Shown here piece after piece: positions 45,125 through 53,847 of a stretch of DNA of 64,000 nucleotides. The DNA is from Undibacterium sp. CCC3.4 (lineage in GTDB: Bacteria; Pseudomonadota; Gammaproteobacteria; Burkholderiales; Burkholderiaceae_D). Positions within the stretch are counted from its first letter, which is position 1; the number at the start of each line of letters is the position of its first letter. Location: NCBI RefSeq assembly GCF_034347425.1, contig NZ_CP133779.1, forward strand, positions 2,232,001-2,296,000, read 5' to 3'. Under the pieces are notes generated by a model that saw only the letters and a list, made by a program, of their open reading frames with translations, was not told the DNA's origin and searched no databases. A program made the position numbers and the translations under genes.

Positions 45125-45146
45125 GTCGGTATCTTCTTTGGTCAAC

Positions 45147-45170
45147 AGCGGGCTCAGGCCCGCTTTTTTT
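45147..45170 (+). terminator. Rho-independent terminator of ompW
   Basis: AGCGGGC-TCAG-GCCCGCT forms a perfect 7-bp GC-rich stem followed by seven T, 22 bases after the ompW stop. Confidence 0.95.
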
Positions 45171-45171
45171 C

Positions 45172-45697
45172 GATAGACCCGGATGCACTTGCTGCAATGC
45201 GCTGAGTATGCTGGCTTTTCCTGCGTGACGCCCATTTTCTCCCAATTTCTGCATTTTCCCGCACCAGCTTAGATGTGCTATAGTGGCCTCGAGTTTGGCA
45301 TAGGCCTGCGCGTCATCCCTCACCGCAGCGCTTCCGGTGCCGCCAAACTGTCTGAACTGTACTCATTCCATTGCGCAGTGAGTACGGCATCTTGTATATG
45401 GCCTTGCAGAAAAATTTGCAAGGCTGAATGCGCTGCCCTGCGGTAGTGCTGGAGCAGCGTCATTTCTCGGTGCGCATCACCAGAAACCGGCGCTCGCTGC
45501 GCTCCATGGCAATCGCATAGCTGATCAGGTGTTGATCGGCTTGCAATAAACGGGTCATTCGCTCACTGACGGCGCTGGCCTGCCATATCAATTTCTCTAT
45601 CGTCAACAAAGCAAAGATGCTGGTGACGCTCCAAAGTAAAGCTGAAGAAGGCTGATAACAGCTGCCGAAACGCGAGTGCGAAAAAGATTTTTATCAT
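45172..45697 (-). pseudogene. Broken N-terminal remnant of a QseE/GlrK-like sensor histidine kinase
   Basis: Reading three frames in turn on the reverse strand from ATG 45697 rebuilds one protein: MIKIFFALAFRQLLSAFF, then ALLWSVTSIFALLTIEKLIW and LLQADQHLISYAIAMERSER, then TLLQHYRRAAHSALQIFL, then DDAQAYAKLEATIAHLS. The FRQLL-LLTIEKL membrane start and the MERSERRFLVM segment match the sensor part of GlrK/QseE kinases. At least three single-base frameshifts are needed, one after an in-frame TGA, and the HAMP, kinase and ATPase domains are absent. The remnant ends at the ompW terminator. No function is expected. Confidence 0.65.
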
Positions 45698-45887
45698 CGA
45701 TAAAGATCTTTCGTTCCTCATACGACACTGAGCAGTGTTGCTTACAAAAAAATAGGCTGGCAGATCGCTGCAGCGCATACCGATGGATTTGATTTTTCGT
45801 GCAACCGAAGAGCAGATCGGCCTTATGGTCATCGGCATCGTATTTGGGCGAGTGTGCACGCGGAACTTTTCATCGAGGAGAAATACA

Positions 45888-47012
45888 ATGACTTTGAACA
45901 AATTTAAACACTCCGATTCATTGAGCATGGGTGTGGAATTGGAATTGCAGTTGATAAATTTATCGAGTTTTGATTTATCTCCATCCAGTCCTGCACTGCT
46001 TGATCTATTGCAGCAAGACGTATTTCCTGGCATGGTCACACCCGAGATTACTGAAAGCATGATCGAGGTGGCGACCACGGTTCACCTCTCGTATCAGGAA
46101 TTGCTCACGCAATTGCGCGCCATGCGCACAACCCTGTTGGGCGCAGCGAAAACGCTTGATATTGGCATTGCCGGTGGTGGTACGCATCCATTTCAGATGT
46201 GGTCAGATCGGCGGATTTTTCAACTGGCACGCTATGAAAAAGTATCGGAACGTTACGCCTATCTGGCGCAACAGTTTACGGTTTTTGGTCAACACATTCA
46301 CATCGGCTGCAGTAGCGGTGATGAGGCCATGTTTCTACTGCATGCCCTCAATCGCTACGTGCCGCATTTCATAGCCTTGTCGGGTAATTCACCGTTCGTG
46401 CAAGGGACTGATACCGGCTACCACTCGGCGCGCCTGAATTCGATTTCAGCATTTCCCTTGTCGGGACGCGCACCGTTCATACTCAATTGGCAGCAATTTT
46501 GCAGCGAGCATGTCGATAAATTGCTGCGCGCCGGAATACTCACGAGCATGAAAGATTTTTATTGGGATATTCGACCTAAACCGGAATTCGGCACGATTGA
46601 ATTACGCGTCTGCGACACCCCATTGTCGGTCGAACGTGCCGCGGCTTTGGCGGCGTACTTGCAGGCATTGTGTCGTTACCTGTTGACTGGCGGCGAGCCG
46701 GCTGTGTGCGAGGAAGACTATTTGGTCTATGATTACAATCGTTTTGAGGCCGCTCGTTTCGGTTTCGAGGCGCAATTGGTTGATGCGCGTGATTATCAAC
46801 GCCGCACATTGCGTGATGATATCGCTGCCACTATTGAAAAAATTCGCCCGCATGCACGTGCGCTCAATAGTGAAGAAGCATTGCTTGATATCGAATATAT
46901 CGTCGCCGAGGGTGATGAAAGCAAGCTGTTGCGCCATCAATATGAACGACGTGCCAGTTTTCCTGATATGGTTGGCTATTCCATCGAGCGCTTTCGTGGC
47001 GACGCGGGTTGA
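45888..47012 (+). CDS. ybdK: YbdK-type carboxylate-amine ligase (glutamate-cysteine ligase 2 family)
   Basis: The 374-residue enzyme belongs to the GCS2 family, ATP-dependent ligases with weak glutamate-cysteine ligase activity; the natural substrate is unknown. Motifs are SMGVELELQLIN (Mg-binding Glu pair), ITESMIEVATTVHLSYQELL, GGGTHPFQMWSDRRI, GQHIHIGCSSGDEAM, and KPEFGTIELRVCDTPLSVER. The ATG at 45888 has GAGGAG seven bases before it; the upstream open frame covers the remnant promoter area. Confidence 0.93.
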   Translation: MTLNKFKHSDSLSMGVELELQLINLSSFDLSPSSPALLDLLQQDVFPGMVTPEITESMIEVATTVHLSYQELLTQLRAMRTTLLGAAKTLDIGIAGGGTHPFQMWSDRRIFQLARYEKVSERYAYLAQQFTVFGQHIHIGCSSGDEAMFLLHALNRYVPHFIALSGNSPFVQGTDTGYHSARLNSISAFPLSGRAPFILNWQQFCSEHVDKLLRAGILTSMKDFYWDIRPKPEFGTIELRVCDTPLSVERAAALAAYLQALCRYLLTGGEPAVCEEDYLVYDYNRFEAARFGFEAQLVDARDYQRRTLRDDIAATIEKIRPHARALNSEEALLDIEYIVAEGDESKLLRHQYERRASFPDMVGYSIERFRGDAG

Positions 47013-47037
47013 TCTGCTTCATTCCGGCATACCTCTG

Positions 47038-47057
47038 AGGTGGGGGAGGACGTCAAG
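47038..47057 (+). repeat. 20-bp repeat shared with 22318-22337
   Basis: AGGTGGGGGAGGACGTCAAG, identical to the copy at 22318 and in the same orientation, 26 bases after the ybdK stop. The bases on either side differ between copies. Confidence 0.7.
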
Positions 47058-47089
47058 ACAAGCAGCCTCCGGCGGGCAAACCGCTTGGA

Positions 47090-50000
47090 TTAAATCTGTG
47101 CTTCCCTGGCTTTCAGCAGCGTCGACAAATCTTGGCGCAACACGGTTTCCAGAGCCAGCACGGCGCATTCCAATGCGGTGACGATGTCAGCGATGCGCGT
47201 GGCACTCTGCGCATCGCTGACAGTATCTTCAAGCTGCTCGCAGAGTTCCACCAACTGCTGGGCTTGAACCATGCGCGCACATCCTTTGATGCGATGTACC
47301 AGCGCTGCGACTTGTTGGAAGTCGGGCAGCGCCGCTGCGGCTTGTAACTGCTGCAGATCGAGACGATTGGTTTTGATGACTTCTTTGAGCAATTTTTCCG
47401 CCAAGGCATCATTGCCCATGCACAGGGCTTTCCAGCCTTGGAGCTCGCTGGCGCTGTCCTTGTTTGTGACGGCTTGAGATACACGGTTGAAAAAAGCGAC
47501 CAGCTTGGTGCGCAGTTCTTCCAAGCCGGCTGGCTTGAAAATACAATCGTTCATGCCTGCGTTCTGACAGCGTTGGATTTCCTCGGTCTGGGCATTGGCG
47601 GTGTAGCCCCAGATCGTGGTCGGCGACAGATCGGGCAGATCGTTTTCGATACTGCGTATGGTCTGCGCCAATTCATAGCCGCTTAAATGTGGCATATTGC
47701 AATCGGTGATGACCAGATCGAAACTTCCTGGTGACCAAAGTTGCATGGCTTCGCGGCCGTCGGCCGCGACACTGACTTGATGACCGAGAAATTCGAGTTG
47801 CTGTTCGAGTACGATGCGGTTCGATTTATTATCGTCCACCACCAACACCGTTAACTGCTTGAGGTCTTTACCACTCATAGCCGGTACTGCCTTGGCGGGC
47901 AGTGCTGGCGGCTGTTGTGAAGTAAGGCCGGCCAAACTCGGGACCGACAAATTCACCACAACCAGTGTACCCTTGCCCGGCGTACTGCTCAACGACAGCT
48001 CGCCCCCCATCATTTCACATAATTTTCGGCTGATCACCAAGCCCAGACCAGTACCGCCGCGGGCCTGGCTGTCGTGCTTGATTTGTGAGAAAGGATGAAA
48101 CAATTTTTTTTGATCGTCAATGCCGATGCCGATGCCGCTGTCTTGTACGCTCAGCGTCAAGGCTAAGCGATTATCAGTTAAGGGCGCGCAGTCGAGACGG
48201 ACATTGACAGTGCCATGTTCGGTAAATTTGATCGCATTGCCGATCAGGTTGAACGCGATTTGCATCAAGCGCTGCGGGTCGATCAATACTTCTTCGTTAC
48301 CGAGTGCGGCGATGGATAGCGTGAGTGTCAAAGATTTTTCTTTGGCCGAGCCTTCGAGGACGGCGACGACCGACTCCAGCAGCTCACGCAGTTTGGTACG
48401 GCGCGGTTGCAGGTCGAGTTTGCCGGATTCGATTTTGGCGATATCGAGTATATCGCCGATCAAACCGAGCAGGGCCTGTGCCGAATGGTGCGCCAATTCG
48501 ACTTGCGAACGATCCCAACGGCCTTGATCGGCATACCGCAGCGTCAATTCCAACATGCCGATGATGGCATTCATCGGTGTGCGGATTTCGTGGCTCATGG
48601 TTGCGAGAAAAATACTCTTGGCCTGACTGGCTTCATCGGCACGGCATTTCGATGCGGTCAATTCTTGCAGCAAATGTTCGCGCTCGGTCATGTCGACCCA
48701 ACCGGCAATGGTGCCGACTAATTCACCGAAGGAATCATGGTACGGCACCACCCAATGGTAGACGCAATAGCTTTTTCCATGCAAGTCGATGAACAGGTCT
48801 TGTAACGCGGCTTGGCCCGTTTGTAAGGATAGGCGACAGTGTTGGGCAAATTCTGGCAAGACCTGATGTGCCTGCTCGTTGCCTGCACTATCGAGAAAAA
48901 ACCGGCGGTAGGCGGCGTTGCACAAGCTCAGATTTCCGTTGACATCGGTGGCATAGATGGGGTGGGGGGTGCCGTCTATCAGTGAGCGCATGAAGGCGAG
49001 CTGATCATTGAGCTTGATTTCGGCGCTCTTGCGGCGGGCGATTTGGCGGCGCAGGTACAAGATCCAGCCGAGGAAGGCCAGCAGTATCAACAGCGCACCG
49101 CTGACAATTTGGTAAATATGGGTGCGGTAATTGATCCATGTGCTTAAGGTCGAGTGCGGTTCTTGGCGCCAGCGTCGGGTAATTGTCAGCAATTCGTCGG
49201 GCGGGATGCTGAGTATGGCTTTGTTGAGTATCGTGAGTAATTCGCCGGAATCGCGATGGACGCCAAATCCCATATGTACCGGCATGTCATCGACGGCGGC
49301 AACGACTTGGAGCTCATCTTTGAAAAAATGTCGAATCAGGTAATCGATACCGATTTGTGGATAGACCACGCTGTCGACTTTCCCCTCCTTGAGTCGCAGT
49401 AGTCCTTGGGTCGCATTGTCAACCAGCACTAAGCGAATGTGCGGATAGTCTTTGCGTAACAGTGGGAACAGCGGATTGCCATGGTTAATCGCCAAGGAGC
49501 GGCCAGTCAGATCAGTGAGCCCACGGACTTTGTGTTCAGATTTTCGCACCACCAGCACAAACATATCGCTCAAAAACGGATGGGTGAAGTCGATTTTGCG
49601 GCGCCGTTCTTCGCTTACGTTGAGCATGCAAATGGCCGCGCCGGCCTCGGCCTCCACCTGATCGACGATTTCTTCAGCCGCGGCAATGTTTTTAATTTCG
49701 AAGTGCAGACCGGTACGTTCGCTGATCAGGCTCAGGATATCGGCGGTGATGCCCTGAAATTGTTTGTCATCATCGAAAAAAGCCACCGGTGCCGACAAAC
49801 TGTTGACGTACAGACGCAGGGAGCGATTTTTTTCCAACCAACGTTGTTCCCTTGGATTCAGATCCAAGCTCGCACCGCTCTGGGTATGCGTGCGTACCCC
49901 CCATTGTTTGAGCAGATCGCTGTTTTGATAGGGCGTGAGCGCAGCGAGAATTTGATTGATACTCTCGAGCAGATCGACATCGGTTTTACGCATGGCAAAA

Positions 50001-50728
50001 CTCAAACCAACCAGTGGGTTGGGTAAGCGTGCCACCACCCGAACTTGGTCGAAATTTTTTTGCATCAGGTAGTCACTGGAAATATCATCGGCCAGATAGG
50101 CATCGGCTGCGCCGTATGCCAGCTCGGCCATGGCGCGTCGATTATTGGCCACGGTGTGGGCGACCGAATGCGGGTACCAGATGGGCAAATAGTCGTCGAG
50201 CGGCAGGTAAGCCGACAAGGCTATGCGTTGTGGCATCGTCTTGGTATCGGTTTGCTCTAAGCTGCGCAGCAAGACCACATCTTGTTTCACATAAGGGGCT
50301 GAGAGCATGAGCTCAGGATGCTTGGTATTGCCTTGGTTAGCGCTGCCGAGTAAATCAATGCGACCGTCCAGCAGTGCATGCAAGGCGGCACTTCGGCTAT
50401 TAAAACGCAGTACGCGAACTTGCACGCCCATTAATTTTCCAAGCAAATCGATATAGTCGGCCGTGATGCCTTCGTAATTCGTATCTCCAGTGGCAACTTC
50501 AAATGGCGCGGAATCAGGTAAGGCTGTGCCTATGGTCAGCTGGCGTTTTTGTCCTAGCCAAGTCCAGTTTTTCCCTGACAGGTGAAAATCGACATGCTCA
50601 ATCTGACTGCGACCGAATACGTTCAGCGGCGTACCGGATTCCAAAGCATCGGCGACGCTTGAAGTTTGCCATATGGCAAACATGAAACCGAGGCAGCAGC
50701 GTAGCAAGATCGCCATGTACATGCTCAA
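47090..50728 (-). CDS. BvgS/EvgS-like hybrid sensor kinase with tandem periplasmic solute-binding domains
   Basis: The 1212-residue kinase has a signal segment, two family-3 solute-binding domains in the periplasm (about 60-290 and 295-530; GTALPDSAPFEVATGDTNYE and LRLYVNSLSAPVAFFDDD), one membrane helix (about 545-565) and a PAS domain. HisKA (ATMSHEIRTPMNAIIGM), HATPase (LIGNAIKFTEHGTVN, GGTGLGLVISRKL), a receiver (LVVDDNKSNRIVL, Asp in LVITDCNMPHLSG) and a C-terminal Hpt (ALVHRIKGCARMV) follow. This is the BvgS/EvgS order. The start overlaps the stop of the upstream response-regulator gene by four bases, so the two are coupled. The ligand is unknown. Confidence 0.93.
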   Translation of the reverse strand: MSMYMAILLRCCLGFMFAIWQTSSVADALESGTPLNVFGRSQIEHVDFHLSGKNWTWLGQKRQLTIGTALPDSAPFEVATGDTNYEGITADYIDLLGKLMGVQVRVLRFNSRSAALHALLDGRIDLLGSANQGNTKHPELMLSAPYVKQDVVLLRSLEQTDTKTMPQRIALSAYLPLDDYLPIWYPHSVAHTVANNRRAMAELAYGAADAYLADDISSDYLMQKNFDQVRVVARLPNPLVGLSFAMRKTDVDLLESINQILAALTPYQNSDLLKQWGVRTHTQSGASLDLNPREQRWLEKNRSLRLYVNSLSAPVAFFDDDKQFQGITADILSLISERTGLHFEIKNIAAAEEIVDQVEAEAGAAICMLNVSEERRRKIDFTHPFLSDMFVLVVRKSEHKVRGLTDLTGRSLAINHGNPLFPLLRKDYPHIRLVLVDNATQGLLRLKEGKVDSVVYPQIGIDYLIRHFFKDELQVVAAVDDMPVHMGFGVHRDSGELLTILNKAILSIPPDELLTITRRWRQEPHSTLSTWINYRTHIYQIVSGALLILLAFLGWILYLRRQIARRKSAEIKLNDQLAFMRSLIDGTPHPIYATDVNGNLSLCNAAYRRFFLDSAGNEQAHQVLPEFAQHCRLSLQTGQAALQDLFIDLHGKSYCVYHWVVPYHDSFGELVGTIAGWVDMTEREHLLQELTASKCRADEASQAKSIFLATMSHEIRTPMNAIIGMLELTLRYADQGRWDRSQVELAHHSAQALLGLIGDILDIAKIESGKLDLQPRRTKLRELLESVVAVLEGSAKEKSLTLTLSIAALGNEEVLIDPQRLMQIAFNLIGNAIKFTEHGTVNVRLDCAPLTDNRLALTLSVQDSGIGIGIDDQKKLFHPFSQIKHDSQARGGTGLGLVISRKLCEMMGGELSLSSTPGKGTLVVVNLSVPSLAGLTSQQPPALPAKAVPAMSGKDLKQLTVLVVDDNKSNRIVLEQQLEFLGHQVSVAADGREAMQLWSPGSFDLVITDCNMPHLSGYELAQTIRSIENDLPDLSPTTIWGYTANAQTEEIQRCQNAGMNDCIFKPAGLEELRTKLVAFFNRVSQAVTNKDSASELQGWKALCMGNDALAEKLLKEVIKTNRLDLQQLQAAAALPDFQQVAALVHRIKGCARMVQAQQLVELCEQLEDTVSDAQSATRIADIVTALECAVLALETVLRQDLSTLLKAREAQI

Positions 50729-51360
50729 ATGATATTGGTGACGTCATTGCGCTTACCGAACTCGATGAGTTCCAGCAGAGATTGCATTTTAAGTTTGGCA
50801 AGCAGGCGGGTTTTATAGGTACTGACGGTTTTTTCACTCAGCATCATCGATTTGGCGATATCTTTGTTGAGCATGCCATCGGTCAGACATTGCAAGACAC
50901 GGAATTCGCGGTTACTGAGGTGATCGAGTAATTCAACTTCGATTTCCTCGGTGTCGTTCGGTATCAGCGGCAGGTCATGCGGGCGGCGGAAATAGGTGTG
51001 ACCGGACAGGATGGTATTGACTGCGTGTCTGACCTCGAGCAAATCACCTTGCTTCCAAACGAAGCCGGAGGCACCGGCACGTTGGCAGCGGCGCATGAAC
51101 ACCGAGGGCTTATGGGAGGTAAACACCAGTACCGGTACGGCCATGTCATGCGAGCGTAGTCGCGCAATCACCTCGAGGCCATCCAAGGTTGGCAGCGCCA
51201 GATCGAGCACCAGTAAATCCGGTAACAATAGTTTGGCCTCGGTCAGTGCATCAATGCCATTATTGCTTTCCGCAATCACGTCGTGGCCATCCTGTTCAAA
51301 CAGTGCGCGCAAAGCGATCAGTATGACTGGATGGTCGTCGACGATCATTATTTTACTCAT
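50725..51360 (-). CDS. BvgA/EvgA-like response regulator (LuxR-type HTH)
   Basis: A 211-residue regulator with a receiver (MIVDDHPVILIALRALFEQ; Asp in LLVLDLALPTLDG; conserved Lys in FVWKQGD) and a LuxR HTH (LSNREFRVLQCLTDGMLNKD, KSMMLSEKTVSTYKTRLL). It is coupled to the BvgS-like kinase and should be its phosphorylation target. GGGAG lies seven bases before the ATG. Target promoters were not recognised. Confidence 0.93.
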   Translation of the reverse strand: MSKIMIVDDHPVILIALRALFEQDGHDVIAESNNGIDALTEAKLLLPDLLVLDLALPTLDGLEVIARLRSHDMAVPVLVFTSHKPSVFMRRCQRAGASGFVWKQGDLLEVRHAVNTILSGHTYFRRPHDLPLIPNDTEEIEVELLDHLSNREFRVLQCLTDGMLNKDIAKSMMLSEKTVSTYKTRLLAKLKMQSLLELIEFGKRNDVTNII

Positions 51361-51387
51361 GGCTTACTCCCTTGTTACTGCGCACGT

Positions 51388-52965
51388 TCAGACATGCGTC
51401 AATCTGTTTGAATAGGGCCGAGCAGGGCGCGGCAGGTCCAGGCTTGAGGATGCTTCATGGCCATCCGTGCGCGCGTGATACGCGAGAAATTCATGCACCG
51501 ATAAGGCTTTGGAAAACCACCAACCCTGCGCGTATTCCACGCCGCGGGCACGTAAATAGTCGACTTGTCGCGCCGTTTCCACGCCTTCCGCGACGATCTT
51601 CAAGCGCAGCGACTGGGCCATGTGGATGATATGTGGAGTGACGCCGGCATGCTCGCTCGTCGCCGCATCGTTGCCTATGGTGTCGATGAATGATTTGTCT
51701 ATCTTTAATACATCGAGCGGGATTTCTTGCAAATACGATAGACTCGAATAGCCGGTACCAAAGTCATCGATGGCCACAGTATGTCCGGCTTGCTGTGCCC
51801 GTAATATAGTCGCACGGGCATGCTTGATATCGAGCGTGCCACGTTCAGTTGCTTCAATCCAAATCTGATTGGCGTTGATCTCAGCGGCGGCCAACTGCGT
51901 GGCCAGCACATCGAGCACACGCCCGGACTTGAGGTCTTCGGGGGCGACATTGATGGCAATATGGAAGTCACGGTTGCTGCGTAAAAATTCTTGTAAATCG
52001 CTGATCAAGGTGGTGATGACGATGTCGGTAATCGCCGCGATCAAGGCATGTTGTTCGGCGCAAGGTATAAACAAATCCGGCCGAACCAAGCTACCATCCG
52101 GCCGTTGCCAGCGAACCAAGGCCTCTGCACCGATGCAGCGACCGTTGCGCAGATCGATAATTGGCTGGTAGTGATTAACGAATCGCTTTTCGGCAACAGC
52201 ATGTTTCAGTTCGCCTATGAAAGAGAGTCGACGACGCACGCTCGCGACGATGGCGAGCAGAATTAAGGCGATCATCGCTGCTGCCCACGGCAACAATAAG
52301 ATGGTTTGCTCACGCACGGCCGCGCTTGCCGCCGCGCGCGGTTTGTTGATGGCGACGGCGAAGTGGCCGGCCTGCAGATTTGCCGCGTAGTCGTCCGTTG
52401 CGCCTGACTTGCTCAGCTTAGTCGTTTTTTCCGCTATTTTTTCATCATTGTAGTAAACCGATAGCTGCGTATCAGCGGGTACACCGAGATCGGTGAATCG
52501 TAAAGGGTTTATTTGCAGCATATAGTGCGATGAACGCCATGTCGTCATCGCACCAGGAAAGGGTTGATTAAAACTGATGAGCAAACCGTCATCGCTGAGC
52601 ATTTCAGTTTGCGGCATGGTTTGTTGGGGTGAAATGTTGCCCCAAGAATCGCATTTAACCGCGCCATTTTCAATATAGGACACGGCTTCAAAATGGGTTG
52701 CATTGAAGCTTAATTTTTGCATCGCTTCGCGATGTTCGTCTGAGCAAGGCGGAAGATTCAGTTGTTCAAGAGTAAGCAGACTCACGCTCGCCGCATGCAT
52801 GGTGCTGGTGGCACGGTCGAGGGCTTGTCGTGCGGTTTGTTTTAATTGATTTAGTTCACTTTTTTCGGTGCGCAGGGAAGCGATCTGCGAGACCGACCAC
52901 ATCGTTGCCGCCGTTGCCAGTAATGCTGACATGCTGGCAATACTGATAATCGTGCTCTTGTTCAT
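51388..52965 (-). CDS. CSS-motif EAL c-di-GMP phosphodiesterase
   Basis: The 525-residue membrane enzyme has a helix near the start (ISIASMSALLATAATMW), a periplasmic CSS-type domain with conserved cysteines (LPPCSDEHREAM, GAVKCDSWGN), a second helix (about 235-255) and a cytoplasmic EAL domain. EAL motifs are GAEALVRWQRPDG, IAINVAPEDLKS, IEATERGTLD, AIDDFGTGYSSLSYL, LKIDKSFIDT and KIVAEGVETARQ, so catalysis is expected. Enterobacterial relatives (PdeC type) are controlled by periplasmic disulphide state. The start at 52965 was chosen over 53025 for the membrane helix position. It lies 27 bases upstream of the BvgA-like gene on the same strand. Rcs-box-like dyads precede it. Confidence 0.9.
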   Translation of the reverse strand: MNKSTIISIASMSALLATAATMWSVSQIASLRTEKSELNQLKQTARQALDRATSTMHAASVSLLTLEQLNLPPCSDEHREAMQKLSFNATHFEAVSYIENGAVKCDSWGNISPQQTMPQTEMLSDDGLLISFNQPFPGAMTTWRSSHYMLQINPLRFTDLGVPADTQLSVYYNDEKIAEKTTKLSKSGATDDYAANLQAGHFAVAINKPRAAASAAVREQTILLLPWAAAMIALILLAIVASVRRRLSFIGELKHAVAEKRFVNHYQPIIDLRNGRCIGAEALVRWQRPDGSLVRPDLFIPCAEQHALIAAITDIVITTLISDLQEFLRSNRDFHIAINVAPEDLKSGRVLDVLATQLAAAEINANQIWIEATERGTLDIKHARATILRAQQAGHTVAIDDFGTGYSSLSYLQEIPLDVLKIDKSFIDTIGNDAATSEHAGVTPHIIHMAQSLRLKIVAEGVETARQVDYLRARGVEYAQGWWFSKALSVHEFLAYHARTDGHEASSSLDLPRPARPYSNRLTHV

Positions 52966-53104
52966 CTTTTCTGAATCCCCTTGATTGCCGGAAACATGAT
53001 CCGTGTGCCGGAAAATGTCGGGCAATATTGCAACAAAGATTGAACGATACCGAAATGTACGCCGAGCTTATATAGTTCTATGACTACTAATGCGTAAAAA
53101 GTAA

Positions 53105-53118
53105 TAGGACTGGTACTA
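53105..53118. promoter_or_regulatory. RcsB-box-like dyad, site 4
   Basis: Reverse strand TAGTACCAGTCCTA fits TAGTA-N4-TMCTA fully. With flanks, 16 of 20 bases match site 1 (TTTT before, TTA after). It lies 140 bases upstream of the CSS-EAL start. Confidence 0.55.
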
Positions 53119-53264
53119 AAAAACGAAATTGCAGTCAATCAGTCTACATAAAAATATCCTCAAAAAATATCATCATCGTGTTTAGTGAGGTGAAATTTCC
53201 CGCCATTTATTTTTCAGACCAGCGTTTTTTTTCGTACAGTATAAAACGAAAAAAAAGAGAATAG

Positions 53265-53278
53265 TCGGAATTTTCCTA
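53265..53278. promoter_or_regulatory. RcsB-box-like dyad, site 5
   Basis: TCGGAATTTTCCTA matches the published RcsAB consensus TAAGAATATTCCTA at 11 of 14 positions and nearly repeats at 53459. Confidence 0.5.
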
Positions 53279-53458
53279 CTGTTGAAGCATTTTATTTTCA
53301 GTCAAAATTCGCTAAGTTCTCTGTGAGTAACTCCCAAATTTTTCCCAGATAGGCAGTGCGAAAATTACTCAACTGATAATGCGATGTCGCTTCATTGTGT
53401 GTCGCGACAATTAAGAAATAACCATACTCAATAATTTCTGTTGGTATCGGCAATATTT

Positions 53459-53472
53459 TCGGAATTTTCTTA
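53459..53472. promoter_or_regulatory. RcsB-box-like dyad, site 6
   Basis: TCGGAATTTTCTTA differs from site 5 in a single base. Two near-identical 14-mers 194 bases apart in a gene-free stretch are unlikely to be chance. Confidence 0.45.
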
Positions 53473-53529
53473 CATTTATTTTCCTAAAAATTGAGTAGAG
53501 TGACGTATGCAATTTGATGTGAGTGCAAC

Positions 53530-53811
53530 CTACATTGAAAATATTGTCGGCCGTTGAAATTTGTTATTCATTTCGGAATCAGTGACAAGAGGCGGAGGCT
53601 GATCGACAGTGTTACCGATGCGAAACAGGCGGCGATTTTTGCTTTCCAGCCGTTGTACAACATTAAATCTATATTGATCAGTGTTGAGATCACGACCCAT
53701 TGATGGCATGAGAAGTTTGCTTGCTATCTTCATGTCGGAGGCAGTCGTGCGCTTTTCAGCGCGATCAATATCTTTCATATTGCCAAATGTGTCAATCATT
53801 TTGATTTTCAA
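53530..53811 (-). CDS. Doubtful small protein of unknown function
   Basis: A 93-codon frame (internal ATG at 53799) encoding a charged, soluble polypeptide with KIASKLLMPSMGRD and VVQRLESKNRRLFRIG. It has no recognised domain and no clear Shine-Dalgarno sequence. It is listed because amino acid use looks natural and the stretch is otherwise empty; it may be chance. Confidence 0.25.
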   Translation of the reverse strand: MKIKMIDTFGNMKDIDRAEKRTTASDMKIASKLLMPSMGRDLNTDQYRFNVVQRLESKNRRLFRIGNTVDQPPPLVTDSEMNNKFQRPTIFSM

Positions 53812-53847
53812 TCGGCAATGGATTTTTTAACTGTATAGGAGTGGACC

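Larger units (their letters stand above)
53026..53847. other. Long AT-rich regulatory gap with several dyads
   Basis: Apart from one doubtful small frame (53530-53811), no gene is visible. The stretch is far more AT-rich than its surroundings. It holds dyads at 53105-53118, 53265-53278 and 53459-53472 that resemble RcsB boxes, and a perfect 11-bp inverted repeat TTTTTTTTCGT/ACGAAAAAAAA (53225-53235 and 53246-53256). It separates the CSS-EAL gene (left, reverse) from a small HTH gene (right, forward). Confidence 0.65.

Noticed and set aside
45563..46078. 171-codon reverse frame opposite ybdK
   Set aside because: Its first two thirds are antisense to ybdK; only the last part belongs to the sensor-kinase remnant, which is annotated from 45697.
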